A DNA stretch of 64,000 nt from Bifidobacterium subtile (GCF_000741775.1 NZ_JGZR01000006.1:558001-622000); one strand, 5' to 3'. Positions 8,932-18,875 are shown, counted from the first letter of the stretch. The notes: a model not told the origin generated them from the letters alone. Translations and numbers: made by a program.

Positions 8932-9837
8932 ATGTCCATTTTCACCACGAATAACCAGCAGCGTGACGCACGCCGCCACTCCTCCCGAGTCGTCGTCAAC
9001 GCCAAGCGCATTGCCGCCGCGGCGCTCGCCATGGTCACCCTGGCGTCGGCAGCAGCCTGCGGCAGCGCTTCCGGCGACAACCTCAACAGCGCCCCGAAGA
9101 AAAACCAGACCACCAAGATCGTCGTCGGCGTATGCCCCGGGCCTTACGGCGATATGGTGAACAAAGTCATCGCGCCGCTGCTCAAGGACGACGGCTACGA
9201 GCTGAGCACGAAGCTGTTCAACGACTATGTCCAGCCCAACAAGGCGCTGGCATCGGGCAGCCTGCAGGCCAACCTGTTCCAGCACAGCAACTACCTCAAG
9301 AAGTTCGCGGCCGACAACAAGCTCGACCTGACTTCGCTCGGCCAGGTGCCGACACTGGGGCTGGGCATCTATTCGCACAAATACAAGTCGGTCAGCGAGA
9401 TCAAGGACGGCTCCACCGTCTCAATCGCCAGCGATGGCAGCAATCTCGCACGCTCGCTCGGCGTGCTTGAGCAGCAGAAGCTCGTGACGCTCAAGGGCAG
9501 CGTGGACCCGACCAAGGCCACCGTCAACGACATCGCCACGAACCCGAAGAATCTGGTCATCAAGCCGCTGGACGCCGCTCAGCTCGCGCGCTCGCTGAGC
9601 ACCGTCGACGTGAGCCTGGTCCCGGGCAACTTCGCCTGGGCCGCAGGACTCAAGCCCAAGGAGGCGCTGGCGATGGAGAAGCAGTCCGAGGGCGTGATCA
9701 ACATATTCGTGGTCAACACCAAGGACGCCAACGGCGACTTCGCCAAGAAGACCAAGGCGCTGCTGGTGAGCGACAAGTTCAAGAAGGCGATCGCCGACAG
9801 CGAGTTCGCCGACTTCGGCAAGCCGACCACTTGGTGA
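8932..9837 (+). CDS. metQ: MetQ-like substrate-binding lipoprotein
   Basis: Solute-binding component of a MetNIQ-type methionine ABC importer. The 301-aa protein has an unusually long charged N-terminus (about 25 residues), then a hydrophobic segment and lipobox ASAAAC with the lipidated cysteine near residue 43. The NlpA/MetQ core follows (IVVGVCPGPYGDMVNKVIAPLL, FNDYVQPNKAL, LFQHSNYL, VPGNFAWAAG). AGAAGGATCACATC precedes the ATG. The ATPase and permease genes follow directly, supporting the transport role. Confidence 0.92.
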   Translation: MSIFTTNNQQRDARRHSSRVVVNAKRIAAAALAMVTLASAAACGSASGDNLNSAPKKNQTTKIVVGVCPGPYGDMVNKVIAPLLKDDGYELSTKLFNDYVQPNKALASGSLQANLFQHSNYLKKFAADNKLDLTSLGQVPTLGLGIYSHKYKSVSEIKDGSTVSIASDGSNLARSLGVLEQQKLVTLKGSVDPTKATVNDIATNPKNLVIKPLDAAQLARSLSTVDVSLVPGNFAWAAGLKPKEALAMEKQSEGVINIFVVNTKDANGDFAKKTKALLVSDKFKKAIADSEFADFGKPTTW

Positions 9838-10002
9838 TTGCACCTTGACGACCGCATAGCCTTGGCCGCCGCCCCGGATGCAGCATTGCGTCGGGGCGAC
9901 GATTTCGGTTTCGGCGGTTCGTTTTACAGTGGTGCGGGACAATACATAGCGGCACGATGGGCGGCGTAATAGCTGCGAACAACGCGAGGCAGGGCATAAG
10001 GC

Positions 10003-11136
10003 ATGGCAATCATCGAACTGAAGGATGTGTCCGTCACCTTCCACGAGGGCGGGCGCACCATCGAAGCGGTCAAGCAGGTCAATCTCAGCGTCGACAAAGG
10101 CGAGATATTCGGGATCGTGGGATTCTCCGGCGCGGGCAAAAGCACGCTGGTGCGGACCATCAACCTGTTGGAGCGGCCCACCTCGGGGCAGGTGCTGCTT
10201 GACGGGCACGACATCACGCAGGCGAAGGGCAGTGCGCTGCGCGACGTGCGCAAGCGCATCGGCTTCATCTTCCAGTCGTTCAATCTGATCGGCAATGTGA
10301 GCGTGGGCAGGAACATCGAATTCGCGCTCAAGGCGGGCGGCTGCCCGAAACGCGAATGGAACGCCCGCGTCACGCAGCTGCTCGCTCTCGTCGGGTTGGA
10401 AAGCAAGGCCGACAGCTACCCGTCCAGTCTGTCCGGCGGCCAGCAACAGCGCGTCTCGATCGCACGCGCCTTGGCCAACAATCCGGAGATACTGCTGTGC
10501 GACGAGGCCACCAGCGCCCTGGACTTGGAGACGACCGGCGAAATCCTCGGCCTGCTGCGGCGCATCAACCGCGAGCTGGGCATCACCATCGTGTTCATCA
10601 CCCATCAGCTCGACGTGGCCAAGCAGATATTCGACCATGTCGCGGTGATGGAGGAGGGTCGCATCGTCGAGCAGGGCGAGACCTTCGAGATATTCGGCTC
10701 GCCGCAGCATCCCACCACTCGTGCGCTGGTCGAGCGGTACTTGGGCGTCGCGGTGCCGCCGCAGCTTGTGCCTTCGCTGCCCGACGGCACGATCGTCGAA
10801 CTGCGCTACAAGGGCGAGGACGCGCTTGAGCCGCTGATCAGCGCGGTGGCCCGGCGCTATGATGTGGCGATCAACGTGCTGCATGCGAATGTGGAATACT
10901 TCGGCGCACAAGCCATCGGCGTGCTGCTGGTATTGGTTTCCGGACCGGACGACGCGCTGCGCTCCGCGCTTGAGACGCTGCGCTCGCGGGTGTTCGGCTT
11001 CCGCGAGCTCGACCGGGAATCCATCGGACAAGTCGATGCGTCACTGGGTAGTGCGTCACTGGGTAGTGCTCCACAGGGCGATTCCGCATCGCTGAGCGCC
11101 AGCGAAAACGATGAAGAAGGGGAGTCCCGAGCATGA
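10003..11136 (+). CDS. metN: MetN-like methionine ABC transporter ATPase
   Basis: The 377-aa ATPase energises methionine uptake. It shows Walker A GFSGAGKST, Q-loop FQSFNLIG, signature LSGGQQQRVSIARAL, Walker B ILLCDEATSAL and the switch histidine in FITHQ. The C-terminal NIL domain (about residues 265-345) is the methionine-sensing part that gives trans-inhibition in this family. A serine/glycine-rich tail after the NIL domain includes a tandem 15-bp duplication (TCACTGGGTAGTGC near 11040-11068). The gene overlaps metI by four bases. Confidence 0.93.
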   Translation: MAIIELKDVSVTFHEGGRTIEAVKQVNLSVDKGEIFGIVGFSGAGKSTLVRTINLLERPTSGQVLLDGHDITQAKGSALRDVRKRIGFIFQSFNLIGNVSVGRNIEFALKAGGCPKREWNARVTQLLALVGLESKADSYPSSLSGGQQQRVSIARALANNPEILLCDEATSALDLETTGEILGLLRRINRELGITIVFITHQLDVAKQIFDHVAVMEEGRIVEQGETFEIFGSPQHPTTRALVERYLGVAVPPQLVPSLPDGTIVELRYKGEDALEPLISAVARRYDVAINVLHANVEYFGAQAIGVLLVLVSGPDDALRSALETLRSRVFGFRELDRESIGQVDASLGSASLGSAPQGDSASLSASENDEEGESRA

Positions 11137-11792
11137 ACGATACCATTGACATCCTGCGCACCAATCTCGGCAAGGCGCTGACCGACACCGCCTACATGGT
11201 CGCGGTCTCCACGGTTATCGGCGTGGTTCTGGGCACGCTGGTGGCGCTGCTGCTGTACGTGACCAGAAACCGGCTGTTCCTGCCGAATCGCGCGGTGAAC
11301 GCTGTCGTCGGCGTCATCGTCAACGCCATCCGTTCGCTGCCGTTCCTGATTCTCATGGTCGTGCTCATCCCGGTGGTCCAACTGCTCATCGGCGATCCCT
11401 ACACGCCCACCGGCGGTGCCATATCGCTCTCCATCGCCGCCGTGCCCTTCTTCGCCCGCGTCGCGGAAAGCGCGTTCAGCGAGGTTGACTCTGGATTGCT
11501 GGAAGCCGCCGTCTCCACCGGCGCGACCATGCGGCAGATCATCGTCGGCGCGGTGTTCCCGCAGGCGCTGCCGTCCTTCATCCGCGGCGTGGTGCTGACC
11601 ATTATCTCGCTGATCGGCTATTCGGCCATGGTCGGCACGATCGGCGCGGGCGGCATAGGCGACATGGCCATACAATACGGCTACAATCGCTATGAGACCG
11701 GCGTTCTGGTGGCGATCGTCGTCATCCTGATCGTGCTGGTGCAGCTCATCCAGTGGGCGGGAGACGCCTTCGCCCGGCGCGTCACGCACTGA
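11133..11792 (+). CDS. metI: MetI-like methionine ABC transporter permease
   Basis: A 219-aa inner-membrane permease with about five hydrophobic helices. The EAA-type coupling loop (LLEAAVSTGATMRQIIVGAVFPQALPS) contacts the ATPase. It ends GYNRYETGVLVAIVVILIVLVQLIQ as usual for MetI. The ATGA overlap with metN implies translational coupling and a shared transcript. Confidence 0.93.
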   Translation: MNDTIDILRTNLGKALTDTAYMVAVSTVIGVVLGTLVALLLYVTRNRLFLPNRAVNAVVGVIVNAIRSLPFLILMVVLIPVVQLLIGDPYTPTGGAISLSIAAVPFFARVAESAFSEVDSGLLEAAVSTGATMRQIIVGAVFPQALPSFIRGVVLTIISLIGYSAMVGTIGAGGIGDMAIQYGYNRYETGVLVAIVVILIVLVQLIQWAGDAFARRVTH

Positions 11793-11821
11793 TTGCAGCT
11801 GGCATAGAAAGGATTGCTCAT

Positions 11822-13036
11822 ATGGTTTCATCTGTGGTTTCATCCGCAGCAGCATCGCAGGCCTGCCCGGTTCCCTTTGCTCCGATAGCCGAATCCATAC
11901 CGCCCAACGTGTTCGCGGTTATGGATGGCAAGGTCGCCAAGGCGGTCGCGCAGGGGGCGGACGTGATCGATCTGGCGAAGGGCAATCCGGACGCCTACCC
12001 GGCGCAGTTCATCCGCGACGAGGCCAAGCGGGCCGTGGACGATCCGCTCAACGCCCGATATACCTCCTTCGACGGCAAGCCGGCGTTCCTCGAAGCTGCG
12101 GCCACGTGGTACCAGCGCGAGCACGGCGTGTCGCTCGACTGGCCGACGCAATTATTCGCTGTCGAAGGAGCCGTCGACGCGCTTGCTGGATTGTATGCGA
12201 TTCTCATCGAACCGGGCGATGCGGTGGCTTTCGCCGACCCATATTATCCTTCGTATCACTGCATGGCGCACATGTGCCGCGCCGAGGAAGTGCTGCTTCC
12301 AGCGCTCGCGGAACGCGGCTTCCTGCCCGATCTCGATGCCGTTCCCGACGCGACTTGGGACCGCGTCAAGCTGCTGGTGCTGAACTACCCGAACAATCCC
12401 ACCGGCGCGCAGGCTCCGCTTGAGTTCCTGCAGCATGCGGTCGAGCTGGCAAAGCGGCACCGTTTCGTCATCGTGCATGACTACGCCTACTGCGGGCTTG
12501 GTGTGGGCGGCCCTGACGCCCAGCAGCACAGCATTCTCGAGGTTCCGGGGGCGTGCGATGTGGCGGTTGAGGTGTGCTCGCTGTCGAAGATGTACGCCAT
12601 GGCCGGCTGGCGCGCCGGATTCGTCGCAGGCAACACGGCCATCGTCGACCGCCTGAAGCATTACCACTATCAGATGGGCTCCATGATAACCGGCAGCGTG
12701 CAGGACGCCGGCACGGTCGCGCTGGACAGCGACCAGAGCTGCGTGGCCGAGCTGGCCGATCTCTACGTTCGCAGGCGCAGCATCGTGGCTCAAGGGCTCG
12801 AACGAGCGGGATTGCGCGTCTTCGATTCGCCCGGCGGCATCTATGTGTGGGCGAAAGTTCCGGCTGATTGGGACGGCGACCGTTTGGCCGATTACCTGCT
12901 GGACAAGGCGCAGGTTGCAGTCCTTCCCGGCTCCTGCTTCGGCGCCGTCGGCCTCGACTACGTCCGCCTCAGCCTCCTTAAGCCCCAGGAGCAGCTTCAG
13001 CAAGCCGTCGAACGTATTGCTGCGGTGCTGGGGTAG
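11822..13036 (+). CDS. class I/II PLP-dependent aminotransferase
   Basis: A 404-aa fold-type I aminotransferase. Conserved features are YPNNPTGA, the phosphate-binding aspartate region HDYAYCGLG, the PLP-lysine motif SLSKMYAMAGWRAGF and the late arginine block YVRLSLLKP. The start at 11822 follows AGAAAGGATTGCTC; an in-frame extension to 11753 overlaps metI without a ribosome binding site. As last gene of the metQNI operon it may act in methionine or 4-methylthio-2-oxobutyrate transamination; the substrate cannot be read from sequence. Confidence 0.88.
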   Translation: MVSSVVSSAAASQACPVPFAPIAESIPPNVFAVMDGKVAKAVAQGADVIDLAKGNPDAYPAQFIRDEAKRAVDDPLNARYTSFDGKPAFLEAAATWYQREHGVSLDWPTQLFAVEGAVDALAGLYAILIEPGDAVAFADPYYPSYHCMAHMCRAEEVLLPALAERGFLPDLDAVPDATWDRVKLLVLNYPNNPTGAQAPLEFLQHAVELAKRHRFVIVHDYAYCGLGVGGPDAQQHSILEVPGACDVAVEVCSLSKMYAMAGWRAGFVAGNTAIVDRLKHYHYQMGSMITGSVQDAGTVALDSDQSCVAELADLYVRRRSIVAQGLERAGLRVFDSPGGIYVWAKVPADWDGDRLADYLLDKAQVAVLPGSCFGAVGLDYVRLSLLKPQEQLQQAVERIAAVLG

Positions 13037-13392
13037 CGCTGGTCACGTGAACGTGGGGGGTTCAGATATATCCGAGTAGAAAGTCTAATTGCCCTATCTC
13101 TTATCTGCAGTGCTGTTTCACGATGCAGCGGGTATACGTGACCGGGAAACCGTCGTTTCTTGGCCACAATAGTGACGTCAACGCAGCATGGGCGCTGCGA
13201 GTAAGGCAGATAGACCCCCGCCATTGGACTCTGCACTACTGTAAGGCCGATAGCGGCCCAGCCCGTCTCTTCGATTCAGACCCTCGAACAGCTCGATTTT
13301 TCGTCGCAGCGTGGATTTTCCGCAGGATATCTGGACTGTAGCATTTAGTCTGTAGCTATATGCCGGAAGCTCTATGCGACAGCCATACTGTG
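13037..13392. repeat. intergenic region with a dispersed word
   Basis: About 356 bp with no supported gene, between the convergent aminotransferase and PBP genes. TCTCTTATCTGCAGTGCTG at 13098-13116 resembles the word repeated at 51011 and 51072, and a partial inverse (CTGCACTACTGTAAGGCC) follows near 13230. No convincing terminator hairpin with a T tract was seen. Confidence 0.45.
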
Positions 13393-15705
13393 CTACCCGT
13401 TGTTCTTGCCTTGCTCTGACTTACCGGTACCTTGCTGCTGCGAGTTTTTCGAGGTGTCATCTTGGCTATTGCTAGGTGCCGGTACGTTCGGGATCGGGGA
13501 AGCACTCTGCGTGTCCTCAGGGGTCTGAGTCGGCTGGGGGCTGCTGGGAGTCTGGGTCGGCGTGCCTCGATCGTTCTGCGCATCCTGCTGAGCCTGCTCG
13601 TCGGCCTTGCGCTTGGCTTCGGCCTGATCCTGTTGCTGCTGCCAGGTTCTGGAACCGGTGCCCCAGGTGCCGTCCGGGCCGCCGACCTTGCCGGTGTCGT
13701 TAGCAGTGGGGAAGGCTTGGTCGGCAGTGCCTGCCAGCGCCTGCTTCATGTACTGCGTGAACATGTGCACGGGGTAGTCGCTGCCGCCGCTGTAGATGCC
13801 GAAGGGCGGGATCTCCTGCGGGTTGCCGTTCTGGTCAGGGTACCACATGGCGAACACACTGACCGTGTCAGGAGTGAAGCCGACGAAGCTGCCGGCGGTC
13901 GCATCGTTCGCGGTGCCGGACTTGCCGGCCATCGTGCGGCCTACGGACAGGGCCTCGGTGGCAGTGCCGTACTGCACGGTGCCGGTCATGGCCTTGGTGA
14001 CCAGCGCAGTGTCGTTCGCCGCGAAGACCCGCTGGGTCTTAGTGGGGGCCTCGTACATGCTTTTGCCCTTCGTATCGGTCACTTTGGACACGATATGCAA
14101 GGTGGGCTTGCTGCCTTGGTTGGCGATGGTGGCGAAAGCCTGCGTGATGTCCTGCACATGCACGCCATCATTGCCCAGCACGGTGAAGGGGTTGTCTCCC
14201 TTGACGCGATTGGCGCTGACGCCTGCCTTGTTCGCCGTCTGCGCCACCTTCTTGGCGCCGAGGTCCTGCTGCAGCTCCATATATACGGTGTTCACCGAAT
14301 TCGCCGTGGCATTGTACATATTGATGTATCCGAAGCTCTGGTTGCCGAAGTTCTGCACCGGGCTGGCGATGCCGTCGAAGGAGCGAGGCGAGTTGCCGTT
14401 GAAGGTCGTGTTCAAGTTCATGCCGTCCTGCACAGCCGCCAGCAGCGCAAAGGGCTTCATCGTGGAACCGGGCTCGTACGTTGCTTGGGTGGCGTTGTTC
14501 AGCTGCTTGGTCAGGTAGTCATCGCCGGCATAGAGCGAGATGATGGACCCGTCCTTGGGGTTGACCGACATGGCGCCGGTCTGCAGGCCCTGCGGCACGA
14601 CGCCGTTGCCGTCCTGCGACGGGCTTGCCACCTGGAACATGAGGTCCTGCTTGGCTTTGTCGATCGTGGTGACGATCTTGTAGCCTCCGGTGTCGAGTTC
14701 CTCCTTGGTAAAGGTCTTGTCTTTGGTGAGCTCCTCGCGCACCATTTCCAGCAGGTAGCCCTGCTGCCCGGCGTAGGTGTTCTGCTGGGCGTTTTGGGCG
14801 GTCTGCGGGAATTTGGCGGACGATGCATCTTGGCCGTTGATGTAGCCGTCTTCGCGCATGATCTTGAGCACGCGCTCGAAGCGGATCTGCGCCTGCTTCG
14901 GATTCTCGGCCGGGTCCCAATTGCTGGGGGAGGGGATGATGCCGGCGAGCATGGCCGCCTCGGAGACGGTCAGATCCTTGGCATCCTTATTGAAGTAGGC
15001 CTTGGCCGCGGCCTCGATGCCGTAGGCGCCGCGGCCGAGATAGATCGTGTTCATGTAGTTGCACAGCACCTGGTCCTTGCTCTGCGTCTGCGTGATCTTG
15101 ACGGCCAGTATGGCCTGCCGCAGCTTGGCCGAATAGCTTGAGGTCACGGTTTCGCCCATATAATACTGCTTGACGTACTGCTGGGTGATCGTAGACCCGC
15201 CTTGGCGGGAGTTGGTGGTGATGTTGCTCAGAAACGCGCGCCCGATGCCTTTGAGATCGATGCCCTTGTCGGTATAGAACGAGCGGTTCTCCGATGAGAC
15301 GATGGCCTGGCCTACGTATTTGGGAAGGGCGTTGCAGCTGATGATCTCGCGGTTCTGCTCGGCGAAGGAGCCGATTTCAGTGCTGCCGTCGGCGTAGTAG
15401 ACCGTGGTTTTGGATGACAGCGCGACCTTCTCGGCCGGCGGTATTTCAGTGGTCACATAGAGGTAGGCAAAGACGCCGGCGCCGACCAGCAGCAGCGCTG
15501 CCGCTATGCCCAGCAGCCACAACAGCACGCGATGGACGCGGTGCCGCGGCTTGTTTTTGCGCGGCTTGCGACCTTTGGGGCGGTGCGATTGCTTGGAGCT
15601 GCGGTGCGATCTCGGGTCCGGCGATGCGCCGCCGTGGGACCCTGCCGATCCCCGTGCTCGGGTGCCGCCGGTCCGCGATGAAACGCTGCGAGTCTGAGAA
15701 GCCAT
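13393..15705 (-). CDS. bifunctional penicillin-binding protein (transglycosylase/transpeptidase)
   Basis: A class A PBP of 770 aa that polymerises and cross-links peptidoglycan at the outer face of the membrane. A basic, serine-rich cytoplasmic tail is followed by one membrane anchor (VLLWLLGIAAALLLVGAGVFAYLYV). The GT51 domain shows ENRSFYTDKGIDLKGIGRA and RQGGSTITQQYVK. The transpeptidase has STMKP, TANSVNT (SxN) and GKSGTAND (KTG). The C-terminus is a long Gln/Pro/Ser/Thr-rich tail. The ATG at 15705 fits the normal N-terminus; the frame stays open 49 codons further upstream without motif support. It is divergent from ino1. Confidence 0.94.
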   Translation of the reverse strand: MASQTRSVSSRTGGTRARGSAGSHGGASPDPRSHRSSKQSHRPKGRKPRKNKPRHRVHRVLLWLLGIAAALLLVGAGVFAYLYVTTEIPPAEKVALSSKTTVYYADGSTEIGSFAEQNREIISCNALPKYVGQAIVSSENRSFYTDKGIDLKGIGRAFLSNITTNSRQGGSTITQQYVKQYYMGETVTSSYSAKLRQAILAVKITQTQSKDQVLCNYMNTIYLGRGAYGIEAAAKAYFNKDAKDLTVSEAAMLAGIIPSPSNWDPAENPKQAQIRFERVLKIMREDGYINGQDASSAKFPQTAQNAQQNTYAGQQGYLLEMVREELTKDKTFTKEELDTGGYKIVTTIDKAKQDLMFQVASPSQDGNGVVPQGLQTGAMSVNPKDGSIISLYAGDDYLTKQLNNATQATYEPGSTMKPFALLAAVQDGMNLNTTFNGNSPRSFDGIASPVQNFGNQSFGYINMYNATANSVNTVYMELQQDLGAKKVAQTANKAGVSANRVKGDNPFTVLGNDGVHVQDITQAFATIANQGSKPTLHIVSKVTDTKGKSMYEAPTKTQRVFAANDTALVTKAMTGTVQYGTATEALSVGRTMAGKSGTANDATAGSFVGFTPDTVSVFAMWYPDQNGNPQEIPPFGIYSGGSDYPVHMFTQYMKQALAGTADQAFPTANDTGKVGGPDGTWGTGSRTWQQQQDQAEAKRKADEQAQQDAQNDRGTPTQTPSSPQPTQTPEDTQSASPIPNVPAPSNSQDDTSKNSQQQGTGKSEQGKNNG

Positions 15706-15914
15706 GCCCACCACCGTAACGGCTGCCCCTGAAAAATCGCTGCCTGTGAGCGGAATTCTTGCAAATCTTCGCAAACATCGCCAAAGCCGGGACATGCAGG
15801 CAATCCCGTCGCATGGGGAGCCGGTCGGCGGTTTTCGTGGGCGCTTCTCCAAGTTGGGCGCTATGCTTACATGTTGGAATGCGCAACGCGCTACATATAT
15901 AAAGAGGAGTCAAT

Positions 15915-17057
15915 ATGAGCATTCGCGTAGCAATCGCCGGTGTGGGCAACTGCGCCTCGTCGCTGGTGCAGGGCGTCGAATATTACAAGGATACTGCCGA
16001 TGATGACAAGATCCCCGGACTGATGCACAACAACTTCGGTGGCTACCGCGTGCGGGACATCGAGTTCGTGACCGCCTTCGACGTGGATGCGCTCAAGGTC
16101 GGCAAGGATCTGTCCGAGGCGATCAAGGCCTCGCAGAACAACACGATCACGTTCGCCGACGTGCCGAATCTTGGCATCGAAGTGCTGCGCGGGCCGACCC
16201 ACGATGGCCTGGGCGAGTACTACCGCGAGATGATCGAGGAGTCCTCGGCCGAGCCCGTCGACGTGGTCAAGGAGCTCAAGGACAAGAAGGTCGACGTGCT
16301 GGTCAGCTACCTGCCCGTCGGCTCCGAGGAGGCCGACAAGGCCTATGCGCAGGCGGCTCTTGACGCGGGCTGCGCCTTCGTCAACTGCCTGCCGGTGTTC
16401 ATCGCCTCGGATCCCGAGTGGGCGCAGAAGTTCCGCGACGCCGGGCTGCCGATTGTCGGTGACGACATCAAGAGCCAGGTCGGCGCCACCATCACGCACC
16501 GCGTCATGGCCCGCCTGTTCGAGGACCGCGGCGTGCGGCTCGACCGCACGTACCAGCTCAACGTGGGCGGCAACATGGACTTCATGAACATGCTGCAGCG
16601 CACGCGCCTGGAATCCAAGAAGATTTCGAAGACCCGCGCCGTCACCTCCATCGTCCCGCATGAGATGGAAGGCCACAATGTGCACATCGGGCCGTCCGAC
16701 TACGTGGCGTGGCTCGATGACCGCAAGCTGGCGTTCGTGCGCCTGGAGGGCACGACCTTCGGCGATGTGCCGCTGAATCTCGAGTACCGTCTCGAGGTGT
16801 GGGATTCGCCGAATTCGGCCGGCATCGTCATCGATGCGGTGCGTGCCGCGAAGATCGCGCTCGACCGCCATCTCGCCGGTCCGGTGCTCGCGCCGAGCTC
16901 TTACTTCATGAAGTCCCCGGCCGTGCAGCACGAGGACAACGAGGCGCGTCAGCTCGTCGAAAAGTTCATCGCCGGCGAGGTCGAGTCGACCGAGGCCCAG
17001 CTCAATGCCGACGTGGCCGAGGCGAAGGCCAAAGGCAAGGACGTCTGGCACGCCTGA
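15915..17057 (+). CDS. ino1: inositol-3-phosphate synthase
   Basis: Converts glucose 6-phosphate to myo-inositol 3-phosphate with NAD, feeding inositol lipids or inositol-based thiols in actinobacteria. The 380-aa protein has the actinobacterial length. The start [22 protein letters not shown] NAD motif (residues 3-18), [39 protein letters not shown] and the lysine-rich substrate segment ESKKISKT are all present. AAAGAGGAGTCAAT precedes the ATG. It is followed by a strong terminator at 17133. Confidence 0.95.
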   Translation: MSIRVAIAGVGNCASSLVQGVEYYKDTADDDKIPGLMHNNFGGYRVRDIEFVTAFDVDALKVGKDLSEAIKASQNNTITFADVPNLGIEVLRGPTHDGLGEYYREMIEESSAEPVDVVKELKDKKVDVLVSYLPVGSEEADKAYAQAALDAGCAFVNCLPVFIASDPEWAQKFRDAGLPIVGDDIKSQVGATITHRVMARLFEDRGVRLDRTYQLNVGGNMDFMNMLQRTRLESKKISKTRAVTSIVPHEMEGHNVHIGPSDYVAWLDDRKLAFVRLEGTTFGDVPLNLEYRLEVWDSPNSAGIVIDAVRAAKIALDRHLAGPVLAPSSYFMKSPAVQHEDNEARQLVEKFIAGEVESTEAQLNADVAEAKAKGKDVWHA

Positions 17058-17132
17058 GCGAGCGGGCTTATGCTCTGTAGGTTAGGCTGATGGTGCTAGC
17101 TGGCCTGCGTCGCTGCGTCGCCAATATATGAC

Positions 17133-17179
17133 AATGGGGGCTGCGCGCGATTCGTACAGAATCGTGCGCAGCCCCCATT
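17133..17179. terminator. strong hairpin terminator after ino1
   Basis: A near-perfect 21-bp stem (AATGGGGGCTGCGC... paired with ...GCGCAGCCCCCATT) with a 5-base loop, followed by TTATGTATAT on the plus strand. Confidence 0.8.
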
Positions 17180-17194
17180 TATGTATATGGCTAC

Positions 17195-17376
17195 CGTTTG
17201 GCTCACACTTTTTTGTCAGCCGTAAAAAAGTGTGAGCCAAACGAACAACCGGAATGTTAGCTTTTAACCATGTGAATGGCGGAATACCATCGTTTCCTTC
17301 TCGTAGGGAACGAACACACATTGTTTGCTTTGGCTCGCACTTTTTTTTAACGTTCGCAAAAAGTGCGAGCCAAAGC
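17195..17376. repeat. two related long hairpins between ino1 and glf
   Basis: Hairpin 1 (17195-17243) and hairpin 2 (17327-17376) have 20- and 19-bp perfect stems built on the word TTTGGCTC(A/G)CACTTTTT and its inverse. The two differences between the copies (flanking G/C, internal A/G) are compensated on the opposite arm. Hairpin 2 lies 5 bases past the glf stop and may terminate glf. Confidence 0.75.
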
Positions 17377-17381
17377 TGGGG

Positions 17382-18542
17382 CTACTTCGCAAGCAGCGGA
17401 TGAATGCGCTTGTCGTACGCGGTCAGGGCGCTGTTGATGACCTGATGCATGTCGTAGTACGCATACGTGCCCAGCCTGCCGCCGAAGATCACGCCGGGCT
17501 CCTCGGCCTCCAGCTGCTTGTACTGCTGGTACAGGTCGCGGTCGCCTTGCGTGTTGACCGGGTAGTACGGCTCGTCGTCCCGACCGGCGGAGCGGCTGTA
17601 TTCGCGCCATACCACGGTCTTATCGGGGTTCTGCTGCTCGCGACGCTCGGGGTTGAAGTTCTTGAACTCGATCGCCCTCGTGTAGGGCACGTCCGCATCC
17701 GGGTAGTTCATCACCGGGCAGCCGTAATGGTCGCCTTCCTCGTAGCGGACCTCCTCGAAGTCCACCGTGCGCCATTTCAGCTCGCCCAGCGCGTAGTCGA
17801 AGTAGCGGTCCACCGGGCCCGTGTAGATGACCGGCACCTTGCCAACGATCGCGGCCTTGTTCAGCGGCTGGCTCTCGTCGAAGAAGTCGACGCCGAGCGT
17901 CACATGAATCTTCGGATCGTCGATCATCCGCTCCATCCACGCCGTGTAGCCGTCGGTCGGCAGCCCCTCGTACTTGTCCTTGAAGTAGCGGTTGTCGTAG
18001 TTGAAGCGCACCGGCAGGCGATTGATGATGCTGGCCGGCAGATCGGCCGGATCCGTCTGCCACTGCTTGCCCGTGTAGTACTTGAAGAACGCCTCGTAGA
18101 GCGGCCGGCCCACCAGCTGGATGCCTTTGTCGTTGAGGTTCTTTGCCTCCACGCCCGCCAGCTCGCCCGCCTGCTCCGCAATGAGCGCCTGCGCCTCTTT
18201 CGGCGTGTAGTGCGCGCGGAAGAACTGGTTGATCGTTCCCAGATTCACCGGCAGCGGGAACACCTCGCCCGCATGCGTCGAATAGACGCGATGCACGTAA
18301 TCGGTGAACGAGGTGAAGCGATTCACATACTCCCACACTCTCTCGTTGGACGTATGGAACAGATGGGCTCCGTACTGGTGGATCTCCGCGCCCGTCTCCT
18401 CATCCATGCGCGAATACGCATTGCCTCCGATATGCGGGCGAATGTCGATGATTTCGACTCGCGCCCCCGCACGTTCAGCCGCCTGCTGCGCCACCGTCAG
18501 CCCAAACAGGCCAGCGCCAACCACCACTAGATCCGCGTTCAT
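17382..18542 (-). CDS. glf: UDP-galactopyranose mutase
   Basis: Flavoenzyme (386 aa) that interconverts UDP-galactopyranose and UDP-galactofuranose for surface polysaccharide. The FAD-binding start is LVVVGAGLFGLTVAQQAAERAG (glycine-rich Rossmann motif, residues 5-16). Further family blocks are GAHLFHTSNERVWEYVNRF, VPVIYTGPVDRYFDYALGELKWRTVDFE and VVWREYSRS. The ATG at 18542 with AAGGATATCC upstream is preferred to an in-frame codon 10 residues earlier. No other galactofuranose gene is adjacent. Confidence 0.95.
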   Translation of the reverse strand: MNADLVVVGAGLFGLTVAQQAAERAGARVEIIDIRPHIGGNAYSRMDEETGAEIHQYGAHLFHTSNERVWEYVNRFTSFTDYVHRVYSTHAGEVFPLPVNLGTINQFFRAHYTPKEAQALIAEQAGELAGVEAKNLNDKGIQLVGRPLYEAFFKYYTGKQWQTDPADLPASIINRLPVRFNYDNRYFKDKYEGLPTDGYTAWMERMIDDPKIHVTLGVDFFDESQPLNKAAIVGKVPVIYTGPVDRYFDYALGELKWRTVDFEEVRYEEGDHYGCPVMNYPDADVPYTRAIEFKNFNPERREQQNPDKTVVWREYSRSAGRDDEPYYPVNTQGDRDLYQQYKQLEAEEPGVIFGGRLGTYAYYDMHQVINSALTAYDKRIHPLLAK

Positions 18543-18875
18543 GGATATCCTTCCACTCCAAGTGTTTCCCACATCTTAAGCGCCATAAGCCTTAAGCGCC
18601 ATGAGGCATATGCGGTGGACCGCTAAGGCAATGATCGCTTGTCGCATCGCATAACCCCCTCCATGCTACCCGCAAGCGTTCCCGTGGGCTGGCAGCCTAT
18701 CGTGATGAAAGAGCGGAGGCCTCCCTCTGCGGCCGCTTGCGATCGGCCAAAAAGCGTTGCGAAACGTACGGCAAAGGCACGGCGGTGTACGGGGAAAGGC
18801 GCATAAGACCCCGGAAATGTTGCGAAACGTACGGTAGCCTTGCGATGGCATATACCGGCAACCGCGTCAGGCGCT
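18543..18875. repeat. intergenic region with repeated TTGCGAAACGTACGG
   Basis: About 333 bp without a supported gene. The word GTTGCGAAACGTACGG occurs twice in direct orientation (near 18764 and 18822), separated by a related GGTGTACGGGGAAAGGCGC stretch. An ORF across it on either strand is arginine-rich noise. Confidence 0.5.

Noticed and set aside
9421..11031. 536-aa open frame on the minus strand
   Set aside because: Covers metQ and metN in antisense, with no family features.
13432..15141. 569-aa open frame on the plus strand
   Set aside because: Antisense to the penicillin-binding protein gene, whose motifs are clear; no ribosome binding site or domain.
17395..18530. 401-aa plus-strand frame opposite glf
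   Set aside because: Antisense to a clear UDP-galactopyranose mutase; Arg/Val/His-rich with no motif.
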